This document shows positions 14,770-27,160 of a DNA stretch of 64,000 nucleotides, one piece after another. Position numbers and translations under genes: made by a program. Each line of letters starts with the position of its first letter. Within the stretch, counting starts at the first letter, position 1. The notes beneath the pieces were generated by a model. The model had not been told where the DNA came from, did not search any database, and worked only from the letters and a program-made list of their open reading frames with translations. The stretch is from Opisthorchis felineus (Eukaryota > Platyhelminthes > Trematoda > Opisthorchiida > Opisthorchiidae): the NCBI GenBank assembly GCA_004794785.1, contig SJOL01002951.1, positions 95,267 through 159,266 on the forward strand. The letters are read 5' to 3'.

Positions 14770-15030
14770 TAGCTACGTTAGGTTGACGGAAACTCGGAAA
14801 TTGCACCTACCTGATGAGCCCTAAGAAGGATGAAACCGGTTGTGGGCTATCAAAGAGTTTTTAGAAACCTCGTGAGTAGTTTCCTTTATGAAAATATACT
14901 GCGAACTCTCGAATATCGTACTAACTGGAACATGAGGCAGCCATTGTGCAGCACGTTGAGTTGAAGAATACCATACCATTCAGCTGGGTTTCAGGTGAGT
15001 CTCCAGTAAAAAATCAAACTGGGCACTGTA
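14770..15030. repeat. Two-block repeat shared with 24480-24700
   Basis: Block A (14770-14935), read on the minus strand, contains AGCCCACAACCGGTTTC and GGGCTCATCAGGTAGG, matching 24500-24575 on the plus strand. Block B (14930-15030, plus) contains AACATGAGGCAGCC and TTCAGCTGGGTTTCAG, matching 24590-24690 on the plus strand. So the two blocks have opposite relative orientation in the two copies. The family is unknown. Confidence 0.7.
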
Positions 15031-15034
15031 TTCT

Positions 15035-15960
15035 CCTCCATTTAACGACTGGCCATCGGTTTGCGATGCAGGAACAGAAGCGGAGGTAGCTGACTTGTTT
15101 GATTTCATGTGTTGAATTCGTTAGGAAACGCGATTACGAAAATACCCCCTCACCCCCAGGAGACAGATAACAACGGTAAGAAGGTGCGCATGTCTGCTGG
15201 CTCCGGGGTTAGTCTTGCTTCACGGGTTACCACCATTGTATGGCCACTATCCAAGAAGAGTGGCCATCTTCGCAGTTCCTCCATGGAGAGATAAATGTAT
15301 ATATTGATATATGAGATTTGATACCACAGTTTTCACGCTCTTCAGAAAGGAGATGGATAGAACAGGGCTCACGAACTTGCAACCATATATAATAATCTCG
15401 GAATACACATGGTTATCCACGAGAACTTCGAGTTCTAGCCAGATTGGTACCCATTACTTGGATTTAACAGCAAGTCACCTGATGTGAAAGTTCATATTCT
15501 CTCTGCAAACACGGCTCGACCTCCGTTTCTCACTCAGTATATGGCGCGGACAAAAAATCAGGGGGCGAGAGTGCAGAATAAACCTTTTCTTGCCCTATAT
15601 TTCTCTTTTGGATATATATCACATTTGCCTTCAAGCCGCAAATATCGATGGTGCGGTCAAGAACTCGTCATTCGGAAGCGAACGAAACGCTCCAAATTTA
15701 TCCTACTTATAATTAACGAGTAACAAAATTTTACACTAATTTTTATATCCCAGTGTTAGCAGGCCACGGCACATTCCAATTCAGAACTGAGACACCTGCT
15801 GCCTTCAGTGGGGTTATGAAGTCCACTTCGCAGAAAAATGTTTGTGGCCAAAGAATAATACAAACAAACGAATTATACGCAACTTTAGGTCTTCGAGCAC
15901 ATAGTGAAGCTGCTCATCCGCACGGTCGTTACCTTTAGCAGTAATTTGTCACTTGATGTG
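15035..15960. other. Unassigned stretch
   Basis: Short open frames only (79 codons at 15484-15723). Nothing is recognised. Confidence 0.4.
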
Positions 15961-15963
15961 GAC

Positions 15964-16130
15964 TGTATCGCCTATCGCCTTAAATTTAAAATTCGCCATG
16001 TTTTTTGTCCATATTTGTAGCCCCCCTCCACATTTGCGTTTAGTGCATGCGTATGAACTGGCGTTTGTGTACTCCACTTGACTCATTTGACCTTGAGGTC
16101 ATCTAGTCATTTTGTGGCCGACCTTATGCA
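15964..16130 (+). repeat. 5' LTR-like direct repeat of BEL/Pao remnant
   Basis: Begins TGTATCGCC. It shares long runs with the 3' copy, including ACCTTGAGGTCATCTAG and TTTGTGGCCGAC. The 3' boundary (ATGCA) is approximate. Confidence 0.65.
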
Positions 16131-16269
16131 GTCCGATGAGGTCGAGTTGAAGAGCTTCGTAGCACCGTTTAGCCAACTCGAGCGAAAAGATGGCATGTGT
16201 CCACTGATGACAGAAAGTTGTAGCTTGGTCATTATGTTACCACCAATATCTATTAATTAAAGCGGAAAG

Positions 16270-16830
16270 AGGCTCTACCTTCTGGTGTTAGCAGAGTATC
16301 CGAACTCCTCCAAGCACGTAATTGTTTGATAAAGATCGTGCAATCCGGTCATTTCGCACAGAAATTACAACAGGTTAACGCATTTGGACTAGATGCGAAG
16401 CGTTCCAGCAGTCGGATTCACAACGGCAGCTTACGAATGTTGTCACCCATTTTGATTGGGGATGTATCGTGGAAAGGGGCAGACTTAGTTACTCAAACTA
16501 CAGTTGGTCAGTAGCATATCCAGCGCTACTTCCGAGCCGATACCCTGTTAGTACCTTGATCGTAAATCACTTTCATGGAGTCGAACGGCACCGCGGATTA
16601 TCGCGGGTCTTAGCCTCTATCCGACAGCCATATCTGTCTATCAGTGGAACCGGGGCCGTTAAACAAGTGATTGGTGCATGCTCTCAATGCGGGCACCGAC
16701 CCGCACAGCCAGGTACACAGATAATGGCTCCATTGCAAATACGTACTAAGTGGCTCACAGCATCCCAAGAACTGAAGCGAAGGGATTTGTTCCTAGTCTC
16801 TGGTGAAGATGTGCCTTGTGAAAAATAGCC
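16270..16830 (+). pseudogene. BEL/Pao pol fragment (pre-integrase, zinc-binding region)
   Basis: Frames give ALLPSRYPVSTLIVNHFHG, then a GHRG-equivalent 'ERHRGLSRVL', and ACSQCGHRPAQPGTQIMAPL. These match the H..H....C..C integrase zinc region and the 'ARPGTQ.MAPLP' motif of BEL/Pao elements. Upstream, 16326-16514 resembles the typical pre-integrase linker. Two frames are needed, so at least one frameshift has occurred. Confidence 0.8.
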
Positions 16831-17110
16831 TCTAGGGGTAGTAGATAGTTGTGAGGCGAGTTCAGATGGCTTAGTAAGAACCTTGCATGTCACAACGGCG
16901 GGCTGCTTTCTTAAGAGGGATCTTGGAAAGGTATGTTTACTAGAGGGACACGAATGGGCTTGCACTCTTTCGAAGCCGGCACTTGTTGCAGGAGTGGACT
17001 CAGACCATTCGTGCTGGTGGCTGATGGGGTACCCTAGAAGGGAGCTGAACATAAGTAGAGTGTAAGAACTGGGGCGTCCGCTGAGTCAACGTGGAGAATC
17101 TGGAGGGCGG

Positions 17111-17289
17111 TGTATCGTCCATCGCCTTGACATTTAAAATTCCCCACGTTTCTTTTGTGCCTATTTGTAACCCCCGCTCCACCTTTGTGCTCAGTGCGTG
17201 TGTATGAACTGGTATTTGTTTGTTCCAGCCACTTCACTTATTTAACCTTGAGGTCATCTAGCCACTTTGTGGCCGACATTATGCGTGCA
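17111..17289 (+). repeat. 3' LTR-like direct repeat of BEL/Pao remnant
   Basis: Begins TGTATCGTCC directly after a purine-rich tract. It is homologous to 15964-16130 with many substitutions. The right edge is uncertain by several bases. Confidence 0.65.
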
Positions 17290-18720
17290 TGACTATCTCA
17301 CGTGTGAACCTGTTTCGCTCATTTGGTTTGTACTTTTATAGTCCAAGTGGGCCGTTTGTTGTGGACGAGTATCTAAAGCCGAGGTGTGTATATTTTGTGA
17401 ATTTCTATTTCACATTAACAGTACTGTATAGAAACTCAACTCCGACTTTGTTTTTCCTTCTTGGAGGTTCTGGTATTACGCGTTCTTCGGAGATACCGTT
17501 TGGCTGCAATGTGGATGTTATTCCGTTCTATGGAGTCATGCTAGAATATCAACTTTGTTATGTTCACTGGACAGTGTGACGAAGGAAAAATATAACAATA
17601 AAAGACAGTGTCTTACTGCACAATGTGCTCTTCTCTCATAAAAAACAAAAATGCTTTAACTTTTGGGATTTCCTTTATTGAATGTTCATATAACCTCATA
17701 TATTCCGAGAATGCATCCCTGTCAAAAAAGAGGAAAGCAAACTCATTTTACCACGTTTCGCTTCTTCAAACTAAGGGTAACTTCAATCTTCATGGCTTCT
17801 TTTCAAGCTCTCAGCAGTAAAGTTCGATTAAGAAATGAAATTTAAGGTTAAACAAAGGATTTCGGAAAATTAGCTGTTTTTGATTGTGTTTGCGATGTGA
17901 CTGTCGCGTTTGATTAAGATGGTCCCACATTTCAGTCACACCATCCGTGTTATATTTGAGACAAGCGGCCGATGATTAGAAATGGCGTTAAATTTTGTGG
18001 AAAAGCATTCGTATATGCCTCCGATGCGAATGAGAATTCGCACCGTACTTATTCAACAGTGGGCAGATATTTTGTTGTTACTTCGAACCTGTGCGGATGA
18101 AAATCTTTTCATTCAAGTATTTGATTTGTTTCTCAGGCGAATCGTCGAACCGTCTTGTTTTTGAAGCAGATTTTACTCACCTTACGTCCTAATCGTTTCT
18201 TAGGATAATTTTGAAAGTTTATATTATGGCAAGCACAAATTGGCCTTGTCACCTTAAGACAGAAGGCTAATAACATCAACTAGAAAAGTACAAAAAATGA
18301 TAGTCTACTGGGTGATGCCTTGAAATGCCTTGCGAAATCCATCGCAACGTTCTTGCTAAAAGTTGCATAAGCAGTCATCAGTTATGACGACAAGGCCCAT
18401 CCTCTATTTGCGTTGTTTTCATTTTGCCATTCCCAACAGTAAGATGTCGTAAATTCAGAACTAGATAAAATCGCGTAACCTCTATTGGTCGACCGAGCTG
18501 AAGCAGTAGTAAACAGCAAATTTTTCTGTTCAATTATGAGTGATGGACACCCCTCAAGTGTCTGGGCAAGTAAATCGCCCAAGCCCATAGGAGACATAAG
18601 TGGTTCCCTTCTTACCGTTTCTAGCATGAGATGCCGGATTGTTTGATTGCTATCATTGCCAACTAATATTGAGCCTGTATGCATTGTACTATTGTTGGCA
18701 GTGTGAGGAGGTCGAAGAGT
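17290..18720. other. Unassigned AT-richer stretch
   Basis: Open frames of up to 96 codons (17289-17579) without motifs. A 166-codon minus-strand frame (18382-18882) runs into the palindrome and has no recognised family. Nothing is assigned. Confidence 0.4.
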
Positions 18721-18724
18721 TTTA

Positions 18725-18947
18725 TGTCCTGTACGTAAAGCCAACTTATGCTGAAAAGTCGGGAAACATTGTACAGCTGTTTCATCCTTATTGGGAATCA
18801 TCAGTAGTGTGCACCTCATGAAACCCCGGAGGTCCAATACTCCCTGGAATTTCGTGAGGTGCGCACTGCAGGTTAATCCCAATGGGGATGAAACAGCTGT
18901 ACATTGCTTTTCGGCTTTTCAGCATAGATTGGCTTCACTTACAGGAC
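18725..18947. repeat. Foldback palindrome, arms about 98 bp
   Basis: The left arm 18725-18822 is the reverse complement of the right arm 18850-18947 with scattered mismatches, around a ~27 bp spacer. The arms read inward from GTCCTGTACGTAAAGCC and end outward in GGCTTCACTTACAGGAC. Single arms of the same family occur at 1115, 11042 and 29700. It could be a foldback/MITE-like element or two copies of a short repeat inserted head to head. Confidence 0.8.
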
Positions 18948-18949
18948 GA

Positions 18950-20845
18950 AATATCTAATAAAACACTGTACTATATTTTATCGAATGTTATTGCATTGCG
19001 ATTACTGTAATGAGTCGTGTCGTATGATATTATTTTGTTTCGTTTGGATGAGTCTGATATTGTGCTAATATACAGATGGCCTGCCTTAACACTCTGGGTT
19101 GCAGGCCAGAACATTCGTCTTCATTGCGCTCTCATTTTTATTCAATGTGCTATTCACTATATTTCATTGCACTGCAATAATTTACATGTTATATATCGTA
19201 TGGTGGAATGTGTCCCATGGATGTATATACGAATGGCCCACCTGAACGCTCTGAGCATTCCGGAGCGTTAAGCCTGCAACGGTGCTAGAGATGACTCCTT
19301 TTGTCTATAATCGTACAAACCAAAGTAAATGATGGCTACAACAAGCTGGCCGTGTGTGCTTGGGTGCGTCTCATGAATGGCTCGGGCACCAGAATATCAT
19401 TTGCATGTAGCATACATCTGATGAGTTCAGTCGTCCACAAATGACACTCATGAGCCACCAGTTAGACACGCTGATTGCTTTAGAACTGTCTCTCTTGTTC
19501 ACTCTCGGGGCTACACCGCGTACAGAACGTTGACAGTTTGGGAATATCTATTGTACTTTTAAGAACATAAAAGTCTGCAAGGTATTTCCTGATATCGATT
19601 TAGAGTAATCAACAGACGATCCATTTGAGTTTACGGAGGAACTTATGTATCATGGTACTATGAAAGCTAACAGAATGATTAAAGCTTATATCCTGATCAT
19701 TCGAACAAGCCGTCTGAATGAGTTTCATCACGGGAAACGAACAAACCTAGACACAGTCCGTTACTCGACCACAGTCATGGTCAACTTTATACTTACATGT
19801 GACACTTTATCATTCTATTATTTTTGTTTAGTTTTCCGTTGTGAGACTTCTAATAAAGTCATTTGGAAGACTGAAAATGAAGAAGTCACAGAAGGTCACA
19901 CTTTTTGCTTGTCTATTACTGAATTAAAGGCAAGGCTTCTGCAACAAAATGCAGCTCACCAGCTTCTAGTCTCATTTTATTAATAATCTATCTACTCACA
20001 CACAGTGACGCCTTGTAAGTGATTCCATCTAATCACAATGAAATCTTCGTACAGAAGGTAAAAACATCGCACTCATTGTCTGCACTTAACAATACGTAAA
20101 GTGTGCGTCCTGTTGAACTAAGCCCTACCATTGTGAAATGTTGCATCTATGTAGTTAATCCGCTTTGTCATGTGCCGTTGCCAGTCTCTTTACATTAGGA
20201 CCATTTGCAACATGTAGGCTAATTGACCAAGTTTCTTCCAGAGCAGCACACAGGTAGATAACTGAAATTGGTAATTATATACCTTCGGTTGCCCAACCAT
20301 GTATGCCGAATACGTCTTCGTCTGTTATACCAGAAAAGTGTGTTCATAATTCTAAATTTCGGAACGGTCTTGCATATAATGTATCGAGACCGCTGACGTG
20401 AAATGGCTGTACTTAAGTTGTCCTAACTTAACGGAGCTACTGTTCTTCCTCATGCAAGACAACTTATTTGGCGACAAGCGAGCCGTGAAACCATCTGTCT
20501 ATGCTCCGAAGAATCTCCAACGGCTTCAATCAATTTTTGCGAACAGGGAATTGTTAAACAGCCCAAATCAGTGTTCAGGAGTAATGTGTGTTGGAAAGTA
20601 CTTGTGTCAGGCTCATGATGCTGGTGAGACAGAACACACAGCAAAGGCGTAATGAGCGAATTTAGATTTAGCGAGCGGGGCACTATGTGCGACCGCTCCC
20701 TTTACAGTTCAGTTACCGCTACGTACTGGTAACCTGCCTAGCATGAACTGTTTTTCATGACAAACAAGACGATTGATAAGAACTTTCGATTCTGTTCCAT
20801 CGTATGGGAGCTGCCTAAAAGCTGTATTTCTCAGGGTGAACAGTT
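18950..20845. other. Unassigned stretch
   Basis: Open frames of 84-112 codons (19017-19271, 19645-19983, 20398-20652, plus) are AT-rich and show no motif. I see nothing to annotate. Confidence 0.4.
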
Positions 20846-20849
20846 TGCG

Positions 20850-22210
20850 TATTGTTTTATTGGCCCCCTAATGGTAGCCAAAAAGCTATGACACATATTT
20901 CGCGCACATTAACTGCAGCGGCGAAGAATTACAGTCAGATCGAAAAGGGAGGAGTGAGTCTTTCGTTCGCTGCCGGGAAGTTCCACAAGATGTTTCATTG
21001 TCACCATTTTACGTCCTATATTGACCACAAGCCCTTGTTATCAAGCTTGCGCATCAAAACAGGCATTCCTGTGCACACAGCTAATAGGCTGCTAGCATGC
21101 GACTTTTTAACTAAGTTTCAAGAAGACATCATCAGGCACACAGAGGTGCTGCCAAAAGTGACAAACGCCTTCATAGCTAAAACATCAGACAAGGATATTG
21201 TTGTCTTCCATTACTGTAGACCCGCGTATTCGACAAGCGTTTCAAACATCTGTGCACCAATTTGCAGTCGCTGCAGGTACAGGCTTGGGTCGAAACAGCT
21301 AGGGATCGAGGATTGCAATGTACTAGAAAGGTGGCCTACGCAACTCACTGACATTTTTGTTGAGCAGTTCAGGAGTCGAGGATCTGCACAGGTGTATGAT
21401 GCTGTGTGACTGGATGGTAATACCTAAAACACAGTAGAACATAGTTCTGAAAAAGTTGCACAGTGGATACCCAGGAGTCAGCTGAACGAGATTTATTGCC
21501 CGTAGTTACACATGATGGCGATTCATGAACCAATACATGGGAAAACTTGTTCGCACATGCCACCAATACGTTATGGCCTCAGAGTTGCCTGCTAAATCTA
21601 AGCTACAGTCCTGACTAGCTCCACTGATTCCGTGGTCCTGTTTACTTGTTGATCTTGCCGGTCACCTCGTGAATGTTGATGCCTATCCAAAAAGTCCATT
21701 GAGCACAAGTTCAGCAACGACGACCGTTTCGTGCTTAAGTCGATTGTTTTCACAATTTTGTTTTCCAGATACAATAGCCATTAAAAATGGCCCTCATTTT
21801 GCTTTATCACTATTTGCTAAATTTTGAAAATATCTCGCTATCAAGTACATTCGGATTCCAGAGTACCATCCTCAGTCAAAAAGACAGGCAGAATGGTTAG
21901 TCGTTACGTTCAAGCGAGCGCTGCGGAAACTTAGTAGCATTTTAGACACGTTTTTGCCCACTTACCGCGCAACACCAAACGCGACAGTTCCAAACCAATG
22001 ATCCCAGCCGGAAAACTTCCTTAGCCGCAGAATGAAGACAAAACTGGATGCCACACAACCTAATCCCACTAGGGAAGAACGCAACAAAAACAGGGTGGTT
22101 GAGTTCAATCAACACTATGGATTAAAGCCACGAGTGTTTCGCTTAGCTTCCCCACTTTATTGCAAGGTCATGAACGAAGCTGGGCCCTGGGTGTTGTAAC
22201 CCACTTCCCA
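20850..22210 (+). mobile_element. Ty3/gypsy fragment: RNase H and integrase
   Basis: At 20870-21100 the frame reads AMTHISRTLTAAAKNYSQIE, KFHKMFHCHHFT and DHKPLLSSL, the RNase H core of gypsy elements. From 21540 on, broken frames give an integrase core: a 'VDAYPKSPLS' segment, IRIPEYHPQSKRQAEWLVVTF and FKRALRKLSSIL with TYRATPNA (the 'HPQSnGqAEr.v.tfK.al' and 'yR.tPn' blocks). No RT or LTR is recognised. Many stops. A mag-like lineage is plausible. Confidence 0.8.
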
Positions 22211-22214
22211 GATG

Positions 22215-24475
22215 TAACATGAGTCTGAGTTTGGAAATAACTAGCAAACAGGTCGTCAGTGGCATTGGATCACGCAACACAAATAAGTCTATCAGTCTCA
22301 ACAAAGTATACGAACTTCCACTTAATGTCCTGTTAGGTGCGTTCGGACTATCCAAAAGAACCACTCACGATGCAGAAGACAATCACATCAAAGCTTGTGA
22401 GAACAAACGTTCAAGACGAACTCGAAGATCGGTTTAACGCCTTAGTATGGACTCTACCAAAAGACCTTACTGTTAATGGGTGTGACTGTGACATTCGGCG
22501 TCCTGCCCAAGACATACTTGTGCTTGACCTTACCCGCCACCCACTGTCGATTCACGTAGCGGTTTGTTTGGGTCATACTTGCTAATCTGGACACAACCGT
22601 ACACATCAGGTTTCCAGCCGTTTGTGTTGCTTTCGTCTCCGAATCAGTCATACAGTTCAGCAGCAGACTAGCTGTTACAAAACACTGCCTGATTCGCTAT
22701 CCATTTGGCCTACTGCCACACGAAGCAGGGCCTACCAAGTTTGCACTACTTATTTGATCCCACTGTCCAGAGAACGAATGGTGACTACTGATTAGTAGAC
22801 TAACCAGGGAGGCCTCCTATCTTGAGGTGTATGTACGGATTTCGAGAGCAACCATTAGATGAGCGGATGGCTAACCGTTTGGATAGACTGCAGCTCGATA
22901 AGGTGCGCAGGGTTGCGTTGACTGAAGCTGTCAAACCCTTGGGTCTTAATTCGACACATCGAAATACCTCTTATTTTCTCCTGACACATCTTATAACTGA
23001 TATCGACGTATCATTTCAGAGACTCGGCAAACAGTTGGTGGGTTCGTCACCAAACCTCTAAAAGGACGACAGCTCAATCGGTTTCAAACACCTTCCGATC
23101 AATGTTGAGACACGTTTTTATCATTTAAAGTCACCCTAAATCGAAAAGATACTTTGTTCTATATGTCATTATTATATCGTATATTATACATATTATATTA
23201 TACAACTACTGGGTCATTTGAGTTCTCACATGAATCAGACAGAGATCATCAGAAGCCTGTTCAGGCTGTACAGCTGGTTTTTCGATTGGTCATTGCGCAT
23301 CAACATTTTCCGTAGTGTGATTAAAAAATGATACATTCAAAACGTCGCAATCGGTCTTTTCTACTATACGGGTCAGACAAGATCAACTTGTTGACTGAAT
23401 CCCAAATACTATTTCACAGGGTCTCCAAACGCGAAATTAGAACATGGATTTTGGCAGGAGTCGAACCACTCACTCAGTTGAACAGCATTTCACGACGACG
23501 GAAGAAACTTGAAAGACAATAGGCAAATAATCATCTATTTCACCATCCCGTGTTGTCCGAAAGCTGGTGATGATATAAGATGGACTGTTGATTGTGCTTG
23601 ATCATTGTTGACCAACGCCATGCAAACGCATTTCAATGAATGCTGATGGAGATAAACATCGCCTGTCAATAAAAATAGGTGGGCGTCGAAAAAAGTCCGT
23701 TTTGTGGTTGTTGTTTAGAAGACAGGAGGACAACAGGAACAGAAGGGACAACAAAGCCTCTGTTCCCATTGTTGAAATGTGGAAGGCGTTGTTGACGAAA
23801 ATTTTCTTCTTTCCGGACCAACATCATTCATGGCAAAAACGTTGACCAGAGAACAGTTGAATCACAAAGTGGGCCGACAAAACTGGTTTGTGCTTTCGTC
23901 ATTATTGGTAGTCGTTCGCATCGCACAACTTCCGAGGTGGAATCGAACCCGCAAACATCATATTAGAGGACGACCAATTATTGAACCGAAGCGGCCATGG
24001 TGACAGGGACATGTGTGAACAGCGGTTGTGCAACCTATGTGGCCCATCATGTCGGCAGTAGCAGCTGTGCATTCGATTTCGCGAACACGACACGCGTCGC
24101 GTAAAACCTGAAGCCAACTGAGGTGATTACCTGCATTCATTCATGATTCAATGCGGTGGCGAAGCAAACGTCCAGACGAGGTTGGAGAAGGCCGTGCACA
24201 GGACAAACAAAGCAACTTAATTTATGATGACAAGCTGGCGATGGACGAATACCAATGGTGAATCAGACATAGTCGTTTAAGAGATCAGCGCCTGCAAGTT
24301 TAACTGTCCTGAACAACCGAAAAACACGTTGACTCGCTTGGTCCTGGGCGCCTCAAATGTACGCGCACGTCAGAATGTGTATCACTGGTTTATCGATTAG
24401 GTTTGTCGGTTGTCAACGTTTTCGGGGCGTTGAAGCCTTGTTGATCTGCCGTAATAAGTGACTGTGTGCTCGTAA
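22215..24475. other. Unassigned stretch
   Basis: Open frames at 22219-22585, 22822-23061 and 23636-24003 are unrecognised. An AT-rich tract of near-repeats of ATTATA lies at 23165-23205. The reverse complement near 23940-23960 holds GGGTTCGATTCC, a tRNA B-box-like string without a convincing A box. Confidence 0.4.
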
Positions 24476-24479
24476 TGTA

Positions 24480-24700
24480 CTGCTCATAAGGCTTCTGAAA
24501 ATTCTTCGACAGCCCACGACCGGTTTCGCCCTTCTCGGGGCTCATCAGGTAGGCACAGTCCCCGAGTTTCCATCAACCTTATGTTCAACTGAAACATGAG
24601 GCGGCCTGGTGCATCACATTCAGTTGCCTGGAAACATCACAAACGAGAGATTCAGCTGGGTTCCAGATGAGTCTCTCGAAAAACCAAATTGGTTTGCACA
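24480..24700 (+). repeat. Two-block repeat, second copy
   Basis: Contains GACAGCCCACGACCGG, GGGCTCATCAGGTAGGCAC and then TTCAGCTGGGTTCCAGATG. Both blocks lie in the same orientation here, unlike the copy at 14770-15030. Confidence 0.7.
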
Positions 24701-24704
24701 TGAG

Positions 24705-26940
24705 TGTATTTCGTTGATTGTGTGCTGAGAAATGAGGCTCATGCCATCGGACCCTCGATTTGTGGAAATCAGGACAGTTGATGTCTTGAGTTACGGCTGC
24801 CTCTAAGGAACATATGGGTACAAAACTATGGAACTGTTCTTTTTTGGTTCCCAGGATTCAGGACCATACTGTACATTAATCCAGTGTTTTTTCTAAAAAT
24901 GAATCTGGCCGTAGGAGTTCCATCGTCCACTCACGAAGGAACAGTCAGCTAAGGTTGTTCACTTTGTAATCTCAGTGAGATGATATGCGGTCAAGGTTGA
25001 CTGTAGTTGACTGGTTCGCAAAATTGGGACTAAATGGCTGGATCAGTGAGGTGACCTATATTCGGCGATGTCGAGAGCCAAATTTCGTTCACTTCAACTT
25101 TAGTCTCGAACTACTTTTAGGAACCCCACTGTGTGTACATCGATCGGTTTCGTGCGCACCCTTATCAACGTATTTTTGGATTTGGATAAAATATCATATT
25201 CGAGTGAGCGGTAGTCCAACGAAACTAACTAAATATACGGTCGAAACCAAACTCTGACGAAGACTGAGGTAGGCAACTAAACTGTTACGGCTTCTGTTCA
25301 ATATGTTTCGGATAATCCGTTTTTTGGAATGGACCAATCGGAAAACGAGAATGTCGCGTTGGGAGACAGACCAAGTTGCTACTTCAGTAACGTGCGAACG
25401 ACGAAGTGAAAAAACATCAACTAACATGAAGCTGCGTCCGGTTGTCAAGTTAACTGACATCCGCGAAGGCAAAGCGATAAACGAATTACATAAATACATG
25501 TCTGAACACTATTGCAGTTGTAGCTTCAAGCGTACGACAAGAAACATACTGAAGAATTGCGATTTTTGGAGAAGACCATTGCACTTTCAGTATCCTCTCA
25601 AGCTTCTTCAAACCAGTACAAAAATAGATTATGGTTTCACTAGTTATCAGTATCTGCTCATTTAGCCTATGCAACCTCAGCCCATTTTGGAGAAGCACGA
25701 ACCATGCCAGTTAGCTTCCTTTTACATAATAGTAACATTCATATTCATTTATTCATTCATATACCATATTCATAAACCAGTCCAAAAAGTACTTCCTTTG
25801 CTAACAGCCCGACCTGATTTAGATGTCTTAGCGTTATTCATTGTCAGCGCCTACTGAAAACAAGATCGATTCTTCCAGTTGGGTCAACCACCTCGCCTAA
25901 AAACCTCATGATGAAGACGTACAACGCCAATCCGATAATCTTGGTCGCTTACTGGGTGACCAAATAAGTGGGCATAGAAATAGTGACACGCGAATGCTAA
26001 AGGCCATTAAACGAAAACAGTGAACAAACGTCTCTAATGCCAGTTTTCTTTCTTCTTTACAACCCTGATGCTCAACATGGGTGAGATAATTTGGCTCCCT
26101 TCACTTGATCTATCAAAAGTGCACATAATATGACATCACCCTGTCATTCAACAATTCGTCAGCTCGCAGTACGTAGCTCACGAATTTTCATCAGTACACG
26201 CAGATCAAAGTTTGCCCGGCGAATTAGCTGACGATCAACCATACAAACATTAGCTACAGATATGAGTCTGTTCATATTCACATCACTCTCGTTTGAGTCT
26301 CAGATTCCATCGTTGAGCAAATTACCTGACTGCCCACAGAAACGTTAAGGCCCACCATTGAGCAGTGGTGGAGCTGCAGCCTCTGCGCGCCCGGCGATCG
26401 GGTTCATGCTGCTCTTGGTAATACCTACTGGGAACCTTTAATCATGCGATTCGTGAGTAATAAGTATTCACTGAGAAATCACAAAGAGCCCAGATGGATT
26501 TACAAATAAAACTGCACTTATATCTGGCACAGCCATGAACACAGCGACTCATCATCCTGCATACATATACGCGGGAAGTGCAACACGGGGAAAGGGTCAA
26601 ACATGAGAGCGGTGATAGTAGACAGGCGGTAGAGGGGATAGAACTTGACTCTCGGGAATGCATCACCAGTGACGAGCGAAAACGACAGTCGCCAGAAAGT
26701 CGTAGTGAGAATTCACGGGTAGAAGGGGACGGCAAGGAGCAGCAATTAACGACGAACCAGGTTAAATAGAAAACGGGACGAGTAACTGTACAAAGGCGTC
26801 GTGCTCAGCTGGCCCAAAACTGGTCCGCTATTACGGCCGCTACTAACTGAGTGTGCATCAAATTATTCGTAATGGACAAAAATAAGGCAAGGTTTAATAA
26901 AAAAAGGTACTGTACAGGAAGAGGACATTCGGCTAGAGAG
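24705..26940. other. Unassigned stretch downstream of the spliced gene
   Basis: This includes the probable 3' untranslated region of the minus-strand gene just below 26942. I could not place a clear minus-strand polyadenylation signal. Open frames (25303-25665, 120 codons; 26442-26735) show no motifs. Confidence 0.4.
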
Positions 26941-26941
26941 A

Positions 26942-27160
26942 TCAAGTAGTCACATGATTCGCTGTAGATGTTACGGGTTTCTCCATGTTGGAAGATGCGG
27001 CCGTAGAATTATTGAGCTCAGGAACCTTCATACCCGTCGTGCCTTCGTGTCGACAGACAACGCACATGAATGAGTTATCGCACACCACTGCGCCTTCACT
27101 GCAAGAACCGTTCCAGTGAACCCAGCGATTGCAAAAGTCACAATGTACCCAGTCAACAAC
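26942..27160 (-). CDS. Exon 10: second half of PHD-like finger and stop
   Basis: Acceptor TTCCTTCAG; 72 codons and TGA. The peptide [20 protein letters not shown] gives C704, C707, H712 and C717. FMCVVC gives C730 and C733. With CVVC from exon 9 this is a C4HC3 PHD pattern, although the H-to-C spacing is four residues rather than the usual two. A Ser/Thr-rich tail follows. PHD-like fingers at the C-terminus are known in some pogo/Tigger-type proteins of invertebrates and may bind chromatin. Confidence 0.85.
   Translation of the reverse strand, partial: VVDWVHCDFCNRWVHWNGSCSEGAVVCDNSFMCVVCRHEGTTGMKVPELNNSTAASSNMEKPVTSTANHVTT

Larger units (their letters stand above)
15964..17289 (+). mobile_element. 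BEL/Pao LTR retrotransposon, deletion derivative
   Basis: Direct repeats 15964-16130 and 17111-17289 flank an ~1 kb interior that keeps only the region before and around the integrase zinc-binding domain. The 3' repeat is preceded by a purine-rich run (GAGAATCTGGAGGGCGG), as expected for a polypurine tract. Gag, protease, RT and most of the integrase core are absent. Frames are broken, so it cannot be autonomous. Confidence 0.75.

Noticed and set aside
18382..18882. 166-codon minus-strand frame
   Set aside because: Runs through the foldback palindrome, has no recognisable domain and no splice support; probably chance within repeat sequence.
23940..23965. tRNA gene or SINE on the minus strand
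   Set aside because: Only a B-box-like string; no A box at the right distance and no match to the SINE body.
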